Of a stretch of DNA of 64,000 nt, positions 26,669-37,510 are shown piece by piece. The notes under the pieces are model-generated. The model saw nothing but the letters and a program-made list of their open reading frames with translations. It was not told where the DNA came from and searched no databases. A program made the translations under genes and the position numbers. The DNA comes from Prunella strophiata. Taxonomy: Eukaryota; Chordata; Aves; Passeriformes; Prunellidae. The stretch's first letter is position 1; the number at the start of each line of letters is the position of its first letter. The stretch is taken from NCBI GenBank assembly GCA_036583965.1, contig JAZBQD010000022.1, positions 124,001 through 188,000 on the forward strand, written 5' to 3'.

Positions 26669-26751
26669 ATATTTTTTTTTAATATATAGATATATATATA
26701 TATGTGTATATCTATATATATATATAGATATATCTATCTCTATATATATAA
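26669..26751. repeat. TA/GATA microsatellite with dyad symmetry
   Basis: Alternating TA with interspersed gata/tatc units, forming an almost self-complementary stretch (agatatatatatatatgtgt followed by atctatatatatatatagat). Likely length-variable. Confidence 0.88.
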
Positions 26752-27075
26752 AAAGGTCAGCACCACAGGTTGTCCAGCTTGCATTCCAGACAACTAAAAA
26801 AACCTTTCAACAATTAAACCATAGTTTAATAGATTTATGGCATTTGGTTTACATATGTTATAAAGCAAAGCTATTAAAACAAGGTAATTCACTTTGCTCA
26901 CTTTTGCACACAAAGTAATAGTTTAATAAAATTAAAACCAAACAACATTTGTTTAAAACCAAAACCATCCTCCCAAAGTCTGAAGTTCTAAATCCTAAGC
27001 AGAGAGGAGTCCTAACGGATGATAGAGTGGCATATGGTATTAGCCTTGACACAAAACAGGGAAAGTGAAAGCATT

Positions 27076-27106
27076 TTATATATATAAAGCAAATTTATAT
27101 ATATAA
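27076..27106. repeat. Short TA-repeat pair
   Basis: Two near-identical blocks, ttatatatataaa and tttatatatataaa, separated by about 6 bases. Confidence 0.7.
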
Positions 27107-27611
27107 ACAGTCTCACTACCAAAACCAGTTAGTAAGAGTGAACAGATTTCATTGTGACAGGAGAGGAATCAAAGCTGTAATATTCTCTCTCCCAGCTGCT
27201 GTGTAACTCATTACCAGCAACAGGATTTAAGAAATAAAGGAAATTCCAGCTTCGTTGAGCATTCAGCAGAGCTGCCAATCTTATTCTAGTATCTTTCTCC
27301 GCTGGCATTTGTGTCTCACCAGATCAATCAGCAGGGACACTTCACCAGACTCTTCCTAGCCTTTCCCCAGTACATTGTCTTTGTATTCTGAGCATCTTCA
27401 AATATAAAAAAACAAACCCCAAACAATTCAGCCTCCTTCAAAACCAGAGAATACTTCTGAAGTCTTCTACAGAAACCATTTTTAACTGATTTCCAGAAGG
27501 TCAGGAAAATGAAAAGGCTGTTACACTTGTACTGAAGATTACTAAAAGAATAAAATACTTAAAAAATACATTAGTAATGTGCTTGTCTGTGTTTCACTTA
27601 GATGTAAGATT

Positions 27612-29111
27612 TTAATCAGATGTGTTAGACATTGCATGAATTTCCATACTAGAATCCATGGCTTCAGAAGCTGAAGCATCATTATCTACTTTCTGTTCCA
27701 CAAATGCTTCTGTTCTGTCTGGAGACTCAACCCTGTTTCTCACTTCTGTAACCCCCGGGTGATTTTTTCGCAAGTGCTGGTTTAGTGTACCCTGGAAAGG
27801 AAAACATTTTCCACAGATCTCACAGCGAAAGGGTTTGTCATCTGTGTGACCACGAATATGATACTCAAGTTGGTCCTTACGGGTATATTTCTTTCCACAA
27901 AACTTGCACACAAAAGGAGTTATTCCCATGTGCAATCGCATGTGTCGATCAAGGCTCCCTTTCTGGTTGAAAGACTTGCCACAGTAAATACAAATTAGCC
28001 TCTCATTGTATGGATACCAATGACCTCTTGCATTTCTTTCCCGTGGACTATTTTCATATCCTGCATTACTCACCATGGATTCACTATCAGCCCCTTGCAC
28101 CAAGCCCTGGACATCACTATGCAAGTGACCCGTAGGTACTCGTTTTTGGCGTGCACGACCCCCTCTGAAACAGCTCAGCATTGACCTTGAAGGACTTGTA
28201 TTGCTCATGCTTCCAAAGGTTTCTGACACACCTGTAGCCTGTGATGAGGCATGAGTAAATGAATAAACATGTTGTAAGACAGACCCATAGGAACCAACGT
28301 TTACCGCCACCACCTGCTCTCCATCCACCATTTCAGTGTGATATCCATCATCACCAAGGGAAGAGCTATCAGAGCAGCTTGGTCTGTCAGACTTTTCCAT
28401 TTTAACTTTCACCTCTGCAATCTGACTTTCCCTTACTATCAGGTCTCCTTGCTCATGATCACCTTCAATCTGAATCTCATATTCAGAGATACTCCCGCTG
28501 CTCCCTCGGTCTGAATGCCCTTCTTCTTGCAGACGACTACGAAGAGTTTTGCCTGGAGTAGTTTCCATCCGAAGATCGCTGCCTGCTGTTGACTGTCGCA
28601 CCTGAGAGCAATAGGGAGGAGATATCTCAATAGGGTTGGCAAAGTAGCTGCTGTCTTTAACGCCATTACGATTCTCTGAATTTTCTTCAGCACCAACAGT
28701 AACAGAATCAACATCACCAACACTGATCTTTGAATGAATACTCTCCAGTATCTGTGTGCACTTGTCAATGACGCACTGCATCTGTAGGAAGCTAGCTGCA
28801 GTCAGAAAACTGACCACGTCCTTCAGTTGCAAGGACATCCTTCCAGTGTAACAAAAAGAAAGCAACTGTTCAAAAACATTGGGGTTTTTAATAACTGATA
28901 TAGATAGGCCACTCATGGTGCTTAATGCTGAATGGTCGCGGAAATACGGAGAACTGGCAGCTAAGACAGCTTTATGGGCACGGAACGGCTGACCCTGGAT
29001 GTGCACGATTATGTCACAGAGCTTCCCTTGCAAGCGCAGTTCGTTTAACTGGCTCAGAACAGTGTTGCTGTACTCCGGCACGTCAAACTGAATGAAACTG
29101 CTGCTGTCCAT
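27612..29111 (-). CDS. ZBTB34: ZBTB34, BTB/POZ and C2H2 zinc-finger protein
   Basis: A complete single-exon coding region of 499 residues plus stop, matching the usual length of about 500. ZBTB34 is a nuclear BTB-zinc finger protein reported as a transcriptional repressor. It starts MDSSSFIQFDVPEYSNTVLS, then carries a BTB/POZ domain at about residues 22-125 with the hallmark GQPFRAHKAVLAASSPYFRD. A long acidic/serine-rich linker follows, including EVKVKMEKSD, which looks like a SUMO-site context. Three C2H2 fingers lie at about 372-394, 400-422 and 428-451 (IYCGKSFNQKGSLDRHMRLH is part of the first). The frame stays open 32 codons upstream, but that part crosses a good acceptor (tttttatttcag) at 29,133/29,134, so the MDSSSF methionine is the start. 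The neighbour ZBTB43 is a paralogue. Confidence 0.97.
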   Translation of the reverse strand: MDSSSFIQFDVPEYSNTVLSQLNELRLQGKLCDIIVHIQGQPFRAHKAVLAASSPYFRDHSALSTMSGLSISVIKNPNVFEQLLSFCYTGRMSLQLKDVVSFLTAASFLQMQCVIDKCTQILESIHSKISVGDVDSVTVGAEENSENRNGVKDSSYFANPIEISPPYCSQVRQSTAGSDLRMETTPGKTLRSRLQEEGHSDRGSSGSISEYEIQIEGDHEQGDLIVRESQIAEVKVKMEKSDRPSCSDSSSLGDDGYHTEMVDGEQVVAVNVGSYGSVLQHVYSFTHASSQATGVSETFGSMSNTSPSRSMLSCFRGGRARQKRVPTGHLHSDVQGLVQGADSESMVSNAGYENSPRERNARGHWYPYNERLICIYCGKSFNQKGSLDRHMRLHMGITPFVCKFCGKKYTRKDQLEYHIRGHTDDKPFRCEICGKCFPFQGTLNQHLRKNHPGVTEVRNRVESPDRTEAFVEQKVDNDASASEAMDSSMEIHAMSNTSD

Positions 29112-29133
29112 TTCTACAGATGTAAAGAGTAAT
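29112..29133 (-). other. ZBTB34: ZBTB34 5' UTR part of coding exon
   Basis: 22 bases between the acceptor (aatttttatttcag on the minus strand) and the start codon, with no upstream ATG. Confidence 0.75.
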
Positions 29134-31637
29134 CTGAAATAAAAATTAAAAGATTTAAAACAGAGAATGAATACAGAGTTTTCAATTTCAAAAACAAATG
29201 CTTGCAAATGTTTAAGTCACATCACCCAACTGATCTGTTAAAGGTGCATTACAACAAAACAGTTAGCAGAAATACTCCATACAATAAAAAAATTACAGTC
29301 TTAATCTGAAAGATATGAAAGAAAAATGTTTGAGCCACCCATGGACTTTCAATTTTTTTTAAAAATTTTCTCTTGTGATTTTAGTTTTGTTTTTTTTTTT
29401 TAACAAACCATGGTGTGAACTCTAAAGCTCATATGACACAGCAGTGATTTCCTAGCTAGAATAATTTGACATTTAAATTCTAACCTAACTTAAAAGCCAT
29501 GGGTATTTAAACAGCAGGAAAGGACATTCAAAGAGGCCTTAAGGAAATGTATAGAGCTCCAAACAAAAGCTAAAGAAACATACTTTTCACAGATTACTAT
29601 TGTAAAAAGCATACACACACACGCTATCAGCCTGAGAATGTTGATCTGCAACATTACCCTACATTTCCAAGACTGGACACTAATCAAGCACCCAAGAACC
29701 CTCAGACTTTTATTACTATTCTAGTTCTTATTAATGCAGAAGTCTGAAGACATAATATTGCCACCATACCTGCTTTTCCAATTGAACAAACAGATCTCAA
29801 CATCATCCATTGACTTCAGATGCAGGAAGCATATCCAATGTATCACAATTTACTAGTGGATTTTTTTTTTCCTATTATGTTACATGCTGTAATGGGACAC
29901 AGGAACAATTTAAATCAAATTATGAAAATTCAGGTATTCTAAAGAGAAAATTGACAGGTAGAAATAGGATAAAAGGCCTAAAAGGAAGCACTGGAACTCT
30001 ATCAGCTGACCCTCACTTAAAACTAACACTCACAACGTCCAAAATTGAAACTTCTTTTCAGCAGACACAAGAAAGCCAGCTTCCTGTCTTGACATTATGT
30101 TTGACTTAGAAAACTGGCAAAAACTCTCACAGAACATTCAAAATCAAGTTATCAGACTTGCTAAATATGTTCTCTAACTTACCAGTGTCATTACCCATTA
30201 AAATGGGTAAATGGGACTTCATTTGAGTTTTTTTGGCAGAGATGTATAAGTGAGAAAAAAGACATTTTCTAGGCTCTTACATCTGAGGTGGGAAATAAGG
30301 ACTGCAAGATGGCTACCAGAAGAGATATGACTGCAGCAATCCCTTCAGAGATGGCTTTGGCAGGACAGTTCTTTTATTCAGCAAACAAAGCTAGAAAACA
30401 GTTCAGAGCTATATAAAAACAAAACAGTTATGAGCTGATATAAGTAAAAAATCAAACAGCACAACACATAACCTATCCCAGCTGTGGGGTAGTTACATGG
30501 CAAGATTAACTTTGCTTTTCTGAGCATCCCTGCCTGTTGTGCAGAGAATCACTATCCTAATCCCATGCAGAAGACAGGAGTTTCAGCAGCTGGGTGCATG
30601 TTTGTGTTACGAATGAGTGTTTTAAGGTCACTTAAGGAATCACCAGGGACAAGGGAATGCACCATCACAATCTGTCACCTTCACTTGTGTCTGACAGGGC
30701 AGCAAGCTTCTTAAAAACCCAACATAGGAAACCTTTAATTCGTGGGGCTTATTAGCTATGCACAGATGCAATATCAGCCATTCCTGATTAAGCTTCTCTG
30801 CTAAATGAAGGAAGAGTTTGTGTTGACTTGAAGTCACATGAATAGACAAGTTACCTGAGTCAGGGACTCTGTGCAAACCAAAAGACCAGCCACCAGCAGC
30901 AATAATTTGGCATTCTAGCCTAGGATGTACAGAAAGTTTCTCATATATAGACAGTGGATTTCCTCCTTGTCCCATACTTCCCTAAGGGCTCTTACCCAGC
31001 AAAATGGAGAATAACTTACTCCTGGAGAAAATATTAAAATATAAATTGTCACCACTAGCACTGGCTCAGACAGAAGGAATGAATTAAAAATAGGCATCTG
31101 AGAAGAAAGAAGATGGACATTTTATGTCCTTATGATAGAGAAAAAAAAAATTATGTTCTCTTCATCACAGCATCTTTAGATGAATTCACGGTCCCTGGGA
31201 CATGGCCACGCATTGAAAATGGACTGTAAACACATACCAGAGAAAGTGTGAGAACCAGAAGGACACCAAGGAGATAGGAATCCACCGTGATCCTTGCCTA
31301 TCATGACTGTTAGAACACCCCATTATCTCTATATGCATATACATATCCGTAAGTAACTCTACATCCTTGTTCTCAGAGTTGTTTCATCTTTCTTTTGGGA
31401 AACAATGAAGCTTATTTTGCTTAAGATGCTAGGAGTAAACAGCACATCCTGGCTGTGAATGGAAAGGATGATGGAGTTAAAAGTCTGTAAGTCTGTTCAT
31501 CAGTGTAGCAGAAAAGCAGTAAAAACCTGCAACAGGGATCAAGGGAACATACAGTGATGCTTTGAGAGCAAGCAAACAGGTCAAGTACACACTGCCTAAA
31601 AGGCAGTGCACAACAAGATTCTATATCCATCTGCTCT

Positions 31638-31653
31638 TAAAAAAAAAAAAAAA
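31638..31653. repeat. poly(A) run
   Basis: Run of about 16 A between ctctt and gagc in the ZBTB34 intron. Confidence 0.85.
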
Positions 31654-32805
31654 AGAGCAAGCTACAGCATACTCTTGTGAGTACTTTTCCAACTTAGTTT
31701 CTTCCTTTGCAGATACATGCTTCCTGTGACCTTGAAATCATCTATGGAAAGCTGGGGTTAAATGACAAGAATTTTGAAATACAGCAGCAGTGGACAGAAG
31801 GGAACCCTTCTTCCAATTTCAGCCACAAATTTAAATCTCCACAACCTTAAATCTCCAGCTAGAGGAGAATTGACTAGGTTACCAATGGACACCCCATTCA
31901 GGAGCAGGCCGGACTGTAGCAGGAACAGCACTGAAGCTGCAGTAATTTTGGCAGGGTTAGTACCAGAGAATCCCAACTTCCTTGTATCAATTTGGGAAAG
32001 CAAGACCTGGGGGGGAAATCTGGGCATTACCACATCAGAGAAGCAGGCACCACTTGCCATGTTTTATTGGTGAATAAGAGCCAGAAGAAAAATGATCTTA
32101 TTTATTCACAAAAGTCCCGAATGTCACTATCTAGAAAGTAAAAGTAATCCACAGATTATATTCCCATACACAAGAAGGTTTTATTTTATTTGTATATAGG
32201 ATCAAATTAGCAGCTCCATAATAAAATTCTAGTAACATTAACCAAAATAATGTTCAGCAGGGTACTGTACTATAACAATACTCAATTATTCATCAGTGCT
32301 GGCAGAGCAGTAGCACTTTCAAGACAATAGTATTTATGGCTGAAACACTTCTGAAAGAATCTGGGAAGATCACTACAGTTTGAAAAGGCTAGTAAGAACC
32401 ACCCCCAGTTTTTTAACAGCTTCCTTCAAGTTGAAACATCTCCCTAACCTCTTCTCTTTTGGGGTCAGGCATATAGCATTAAACTGAAGCAAGAAGGTAC
32501 TTTGGACACATCCACTATATGCTCTAAAGAAAAAAAATATCTCTGCAGTTAACCAGACAGTCACAATGAAACTTATACACATAATATTCTTTACAGAATT
32601 AGCACAGGTGAAGAAGAAAAAGAAATCATGCTCAGTCAGAAGTCCAATTCGGTACCATCCACGGTATCTCAGCATGTGCAGAGGGAACCTGTGTTGTTTA
32701 GGCTCAGTACAGTCATACAGAACAATAGCTCAGAATTATGACAAGTTTTATTTGCAATATATAAACTGGGGCATTTGGGGGGTAGTGAGAACTAAGACAA
32801 CTTGA

Positions 32806-32862
32806 ACTGGATTCAAGTATCCTTTCAGGTCCCCTCCAACTGAGAATATTCTGTGATTCTGT
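32806..32862 (+). mobile_element. CR1 3'-end fragment
   Basis: Reads 'ggattcaagtatcctttcaggtcccctccaactgagaatattctgtgattctgt', a diverged copy of the CR1 3' terminus (ggtcccttccaac...attctatgattct). Only about 55 bp. Confidence 0.75.
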
Positions 32863-33849
32863 AAACTCACAGCAGTGTCAGGTACACTCATTGTTAAAAA
32901 GTAATGCATTTCGTCTTGCTTTAGCTTTCATCCCTGCCTGGGAGTTAGTGTAAAGTTAGGGCAAAGCTCTGCAAAATTTGAGTCTGGGCACCTGTCCACA
33001 ATTAGATCCTCTCTAAACCTTTTCTCAAAAGTAGGTCAAAGTGTTTAAGGTTTTCATAGCTATTATGTATCCAAGAAACTGGATGAAGGCACAGGCCAAA
33101 ACTGCACACCAGGTTCACTAAGTCCTAGAAGGGCCCTGTGCTGAGCCTCACATCTATTTTGTAGGAGATGATGGAGTCACACTCAAAAGAATCATACAGA
33201 TTCTCTTTGCATCTGCACTACATTTATTCATCAGGGTTTTATACAGCAAATATAGCCCACAAAATGGCTTTAGTAGTAGTGGATAGCTGCCCTATGTCTT
33301 AAAAGAAAAGTGTTCATTGAAGTACCTCTGAATATCAGAGGGATAGGCATTTAACATTTTTTATTAGATTTCAAAAGAAATTTCATTTAAAAATTATGTT
33401 CTATGAAAACTCTTATTTAATTTAAGAAACAAGAATAGATGTTGACAAACCACGTTAGGTATTTAATTTTACTGACATCATACAGTAGCAGCGGAGAAGC
33501 ATCGTATAACTATAACACGAAGCCGTGTGTCTGCCAACATAGTATTAGTTTCTGCTTCTAAGTCTGCACCTGTTTAATTTCCTTCACTCACTGAAGTATG
33601 ATTCACCATTCCCACAGACAGGTGAATGACACAAATTATACTCATTTTAACTCACACTACGGTGTGAGAAAAGTTCCCTTGCATTTTCTTAAATAAACTC
33701 AGAAACAAGGAATCCTTGGAAAAAGCCCCACATTACAAACCATTACTGTTGTAGCAAGTCTGAGAACAGAAATGCATAGAAATGCCAGGAGGGTCATAAC
33801 GAACGTTAAGACAAAAACAAAACAAAGTACTCTATGACACCAAAAATGC

Positions 33850-34072
33850 CTCTACCAGGCAACAAGCAACAGGACAAGAGGAAACGGCCTCAACCTGCAG
33901 CAAGGGAGGTTCAAGCTGGAAATCGGGAAGAATTTCTTCACTGAAAGGATTGTTAAGCATTGGAACAGGCTGCCCAGGGAGGTGGTGGAGTCACCATCCC
34001 CGGAGGTGTTAAAGAAATTACTAGATGACCTTGGAGGTCTTTTCAACTTCAATGATTCTGTGATACTCCCTC
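33850..34072 (+). mobile_element. CR1-type LINE 3' fragment
   Basis: Reads 'aggacaagaggaaacggcctcaacctgcagcaagggaggttcaagctgg' then 'aggaagaatttcttcactgaaagg'-like text, 'ttggaacaggctgcccagggaggtggtggagtcacc' and ends 'caatgattctgtgata'. This is the end of CR1 ORF2 plus the 3' UTR in sense orientation, about 220 bp, inside the ZBTB34 intron. Confidence 0.92.
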
Positions 34073-37000
34073 CATACACTACTGCTCAGAATACAGAGAA
34101 AGGGCAATAAAATAAACAGGTATTTTTATAAATCAGTGCACTCCTCCCTTGCATTTTGTAGGACCTAGTATCTGCATCATCTGTGTGAGAACTCAGGACG
34201 TCATTGCAAGTATCATTCAAGAGAATTTTAACCTAGGAATGTTACCTTATCAGCTATGATCACGGAAGTTTTTGGGCAAAAGTCTTCATCACTCTTACTC
34301 TTTTCAGACTGCATTTGCATCACTCTTCAGATTTACAACAGCCACATTAATTAACACTAGCTGTATCAAAGGAAAACTGCCATCAAGTATGTCAAAGGCT
34401 AGGGGGGTTTCCAAGACACTCTTGAAGTAATCTTTGAAAACAGGGGAGGAACTGATCATAGAACATTTTACCAGTTTATACTTCTCATAACAGTGAAATA
34501 CTAATTATCCTTTCAAAGTCAACATATAGTGCTCTTGGATGGCCTTAAATAACTTGCCACACAGCACTGCTGCTGTACCGAAACTCCATCCCCAAAGCAG
34601 GGTAAGCTACCCCACTGATAAAAAACAGAGTTTAATTTTGCAGCCAATAAAAACCCCCAAAACTAAAGGAGGGTAAGAAACCCACCTAATCTCCCAAAAA
34701 CTGAGAAAATTTTGAAGTATAACAAATTTCTAATAATACAAGCAGCACTATGCAAATATGTAGAATTGTTTTTTACATTAATTCTTCACTTCCTCCAAAA
34801 TGCCCAATGGAATCAAAGAAGATAGAGGCAGTTTGCCCAAATTATCTGTAGAAAAGCACACAAAAAAGGTGCATGTGGCATATTATTAATTGGAAAACAG
34901 CCCTGAAAGTCAGTCTGCTTTACGTCTGGTTTGGACTATAATACAAAATCCCTTAGGTGACAACTACACTACAATTTAAAACTTCATTACTTTACCTCCT
35001 AAAAATTCAGGAAATGCCTACTTCCTCAGAAACACAAGCCAGTTAATACAGGCTGAACTGTAGTTACTAGAAAACTTAGCTCTTATATTCTTGCATCTGT
35101 AGATACCAGAACATTCCAGTGAAAATCATTATTCCTTCTCTGCAGCCAGACAGGCCACATTCTACCCAAAATACTGAACACCTGCAGTGAAACCACAAGC
35201 AAAGCTCCTGCCTGGCAGGTGAGGTCTCTGGCAGTGCTATGGGACACAACCTCCCCAACCTCCCTAACTGCCTGGGCAGCAAAGCAGTAACCCCTGACAC
35301 CCAGTTCAGTAAAGCTTTACTAATTCAGACATTTGTCTAACAAAAATTTAAAAGTATTTATTTTTACCTCACCAAGATTCACAACATGATGTACAGAAAA
35401 TGAGTTCAAAGAGTGGATGATTTTAGCATCAAAATAAAATCAATTTATTTAGATGTATGTACATACATGGACATGCATACATACACACATGCCAATACTA
35501 GCAACACTGCAAACTCGTTCTCAGTGGTCAGCATGGTGCAGCAGAGATATTGTTGGAACTGCATATTTAGGATTTTATAGAAAAAAAAAAGGACCCTCTT
35601 ATTTGAGCAAACATCCACAGAAAGCAGATATAAAACTGAAGTCCAAGTGACACCTTCGTCCCTTATTCTCTTAACTGTCTTCCTCAAAATGCTTGCCTGT
35701 GTGGAAGCGATTGAAAAGGAAAAAATGAAACACCTATCAATACATAAAAATAGTTTCACCTAAGAATTGGAAATCTCAATAGAAATAATCTCTAAATCTT
35801 GACTCTAGAAATCAAATTGCCAGAACAGTAGTTGCAGGTATGCATCTATGTCTGAATGCAAAAAAAAGTTACCAGGAGGCAAACTGAAGATAAGCCAAGA
35901 TCAAAAGGTGCCTTCCAGGGGCACATATTCTATGTGTCTATGATTCCAGTATCAACAAATGTATTGTGCTAGATAAACAGAACAAAGGGGCATGTTGATG
36001 ATACGTACACTTCAAATCAGCAAGATCTTACAAGTAATGATCAAAAACTTTTATTTTGTGCACAAATTTCACAATATCCCCATTATGTAATGCTAAATAG
36101 CCACATTTTCTGAATACCTGACAATTTTGAGATGTCACTACCATTACAAAAAAACTCCAGCATGTATTTTGAGAGTGAGGATATATACATAGCCGGAACT
36201 TTCACAAAGTGGGAAGAGAGTTCTTGAACCTTCTGATATTACAATTTTATTTACTATCAAGATAATACTTCATCATTATTGCGCATTTTAATTTGCCCAC
36301 TTTCTTTGGTGGGGTTTTGTTCTTTGGGGTTTTGTTGATTTTTTAACAGTAGCCATTCTTCATCAAATTGTTGGCTTTTTGGCTCCGATGTTTGTTTTAA
36401 GTAATGAAGTGACTGTTCTCTAGCTATCAGCAAGATATATTTTTTGCAGTAGATTTACAATAGCTGTGAAGAGCACATTTTCATGGTATCTTCCCAGCAC
36501 ACTACTCGGGACTGATGGAACTGTTTGGAGCTGTCCCTGGACAGGCAATGAAACACAGGCACATTCTGATCCAGATGTTGAGTATTCTGTAACATGTAAC
36601 AACCGCAGTGCAGCTAATCCTATAGCACTTTGTTTTCCCTTGGAAACCAGGCTCACCCACATTAATGTTTCTGAGACTGTTCTGGCTTGTTCCAAATTAA
36701 CTTTCAGCTCTGGTTTACTCTAAGCCAGTTCCAAGTCTACATGCTGTGCACAACTGCCGGTATTTGGAGAGACCTTTGCATTACGGAGATTGGGGTTTCA
36801 CTAGAACTTCCACCTTCTCTGACAGAACAGCAGCAGCTGAAAGGTCCCCCAGCTCCTGGCAATGAACACCTCCCCGAATGGGGCCAGGTTCGTTCCGCCC
36901 CAGTCCGCCGTGCCGAGGATTTTGCGCCTCGCTCGGGTTAACAGCAGACCCCGACACAAGCGCGTCCGCCCTCCCTCCCCGCACGCCAAAGCTGCACCAG

Positions 37001-37232
37001 AGCCATCGACTCGGGTTACACGACAGCTCCTGCCGAGACACGGCCGGGCGAAAGCCGCCTCGACGAAGCCGCTGCCACCGCTCCAGGCAGCCGAACCGAG
37101 GCACGGCCCGCCGGGCCGCGGTCGCCGCCCCCGCGGGGCCTGTCAGGCGCCGGGACCCCTCCTGAGCACGGCCCGTCCCATCCGGGAGCGCCGCGCCGCC
37201 CCGGGGCCGAGCGCCCCTCGCGCGCCGCTCAC

Positions 37233-37420
37233 CTGGGGCTGTCCGGGGCTCTCACATGGCGGATCCCGGCCGGCCCGGCCCGCTCCCCGCGCCGCTTCCC
37301 GCCCGCTCCCACAGCCACTCGCACCCGGAACTGATTCCGCTGGCGGCCGTTCCGCTTCCTGGCGACGCCCCGGCAGCGGGCGGTGCCCCCGGGCCGCTCG
37401 GGAACCCGCCCCGCTCCCGG
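37233..37420 (-). other. ZBTB34: ZBTB34 non-coding exon 1 (inferred)
   Basis: A strong donor, gccccag|gtgagcgg on the minus strand, at 37,232/37,233. The right boundary (transcription start) is a guess based on the CCAAT box position. An ATG (atgtgagagcc) sits 25 bases before the donor; its second codon is TGA, so it would be a start-stop upstream element. Confidence 0.5.
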
Positions 37421-37505
37421 CGCGGAGCCCGGGCGCTCCCCCCGCCGGAACAGGGCGGAGCCGCCCTCGCACTGCGACTCCCCGCGAAGGCAGGAGGATT
37501 CGAGC

Positions 37506-37510
37506 ATTGG
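37506..37510 (-). promoter_or_regulatory. CCAAT box of ZBTB34 promoter
   Basis: ccagccaatgc on the minus strand, in the CpG island upstream of exon 1. The canonical NF-Y core is present. Confidence 0.5.

Larger units (their letters stand above)
22901..27611 (-). other. ZBTB34: Probable ZBTB34 3' UTR
   Basis: Follows the ZBTB34 stop codon. The ZBTB34 message has a multi-kilobase 3' UTR in mammals, and this AT-rich stretch has no competing gene. Minus-strand AATAAA signals (tttatt on the plus strand) occur at several places, for example about 25,793, 25,543, 24,423, 23,536 and 23,273, so I cannot pick the cleavage site. The left boundary is only the point where the sequence stops looking UTR-like before the CR1 copy. 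Confidence 0.45.
29134..37232 (-). other. ZBTB34: ZBTB34 5' intron
   Basis: Intron of 8.1 kb inferred between the CpG-island donor (ccccag|gtgagc) and the acceptor before the coding exon. It contains two plus-oriented CR1 fragments and an A-run at about 31,638-31,653. No coding exon is recognised, though extra non-coding exons cannot be excluded. Confidence 0.7.

Noticed and set aside
29112..29207. 32-codon N-terminal extension of the ZBTB34 frame
   Set aside because: It crosses a good splice acceptor and has no counterpart in ZBTB34 of other vertebrates; the MDSSSF start is the family start.
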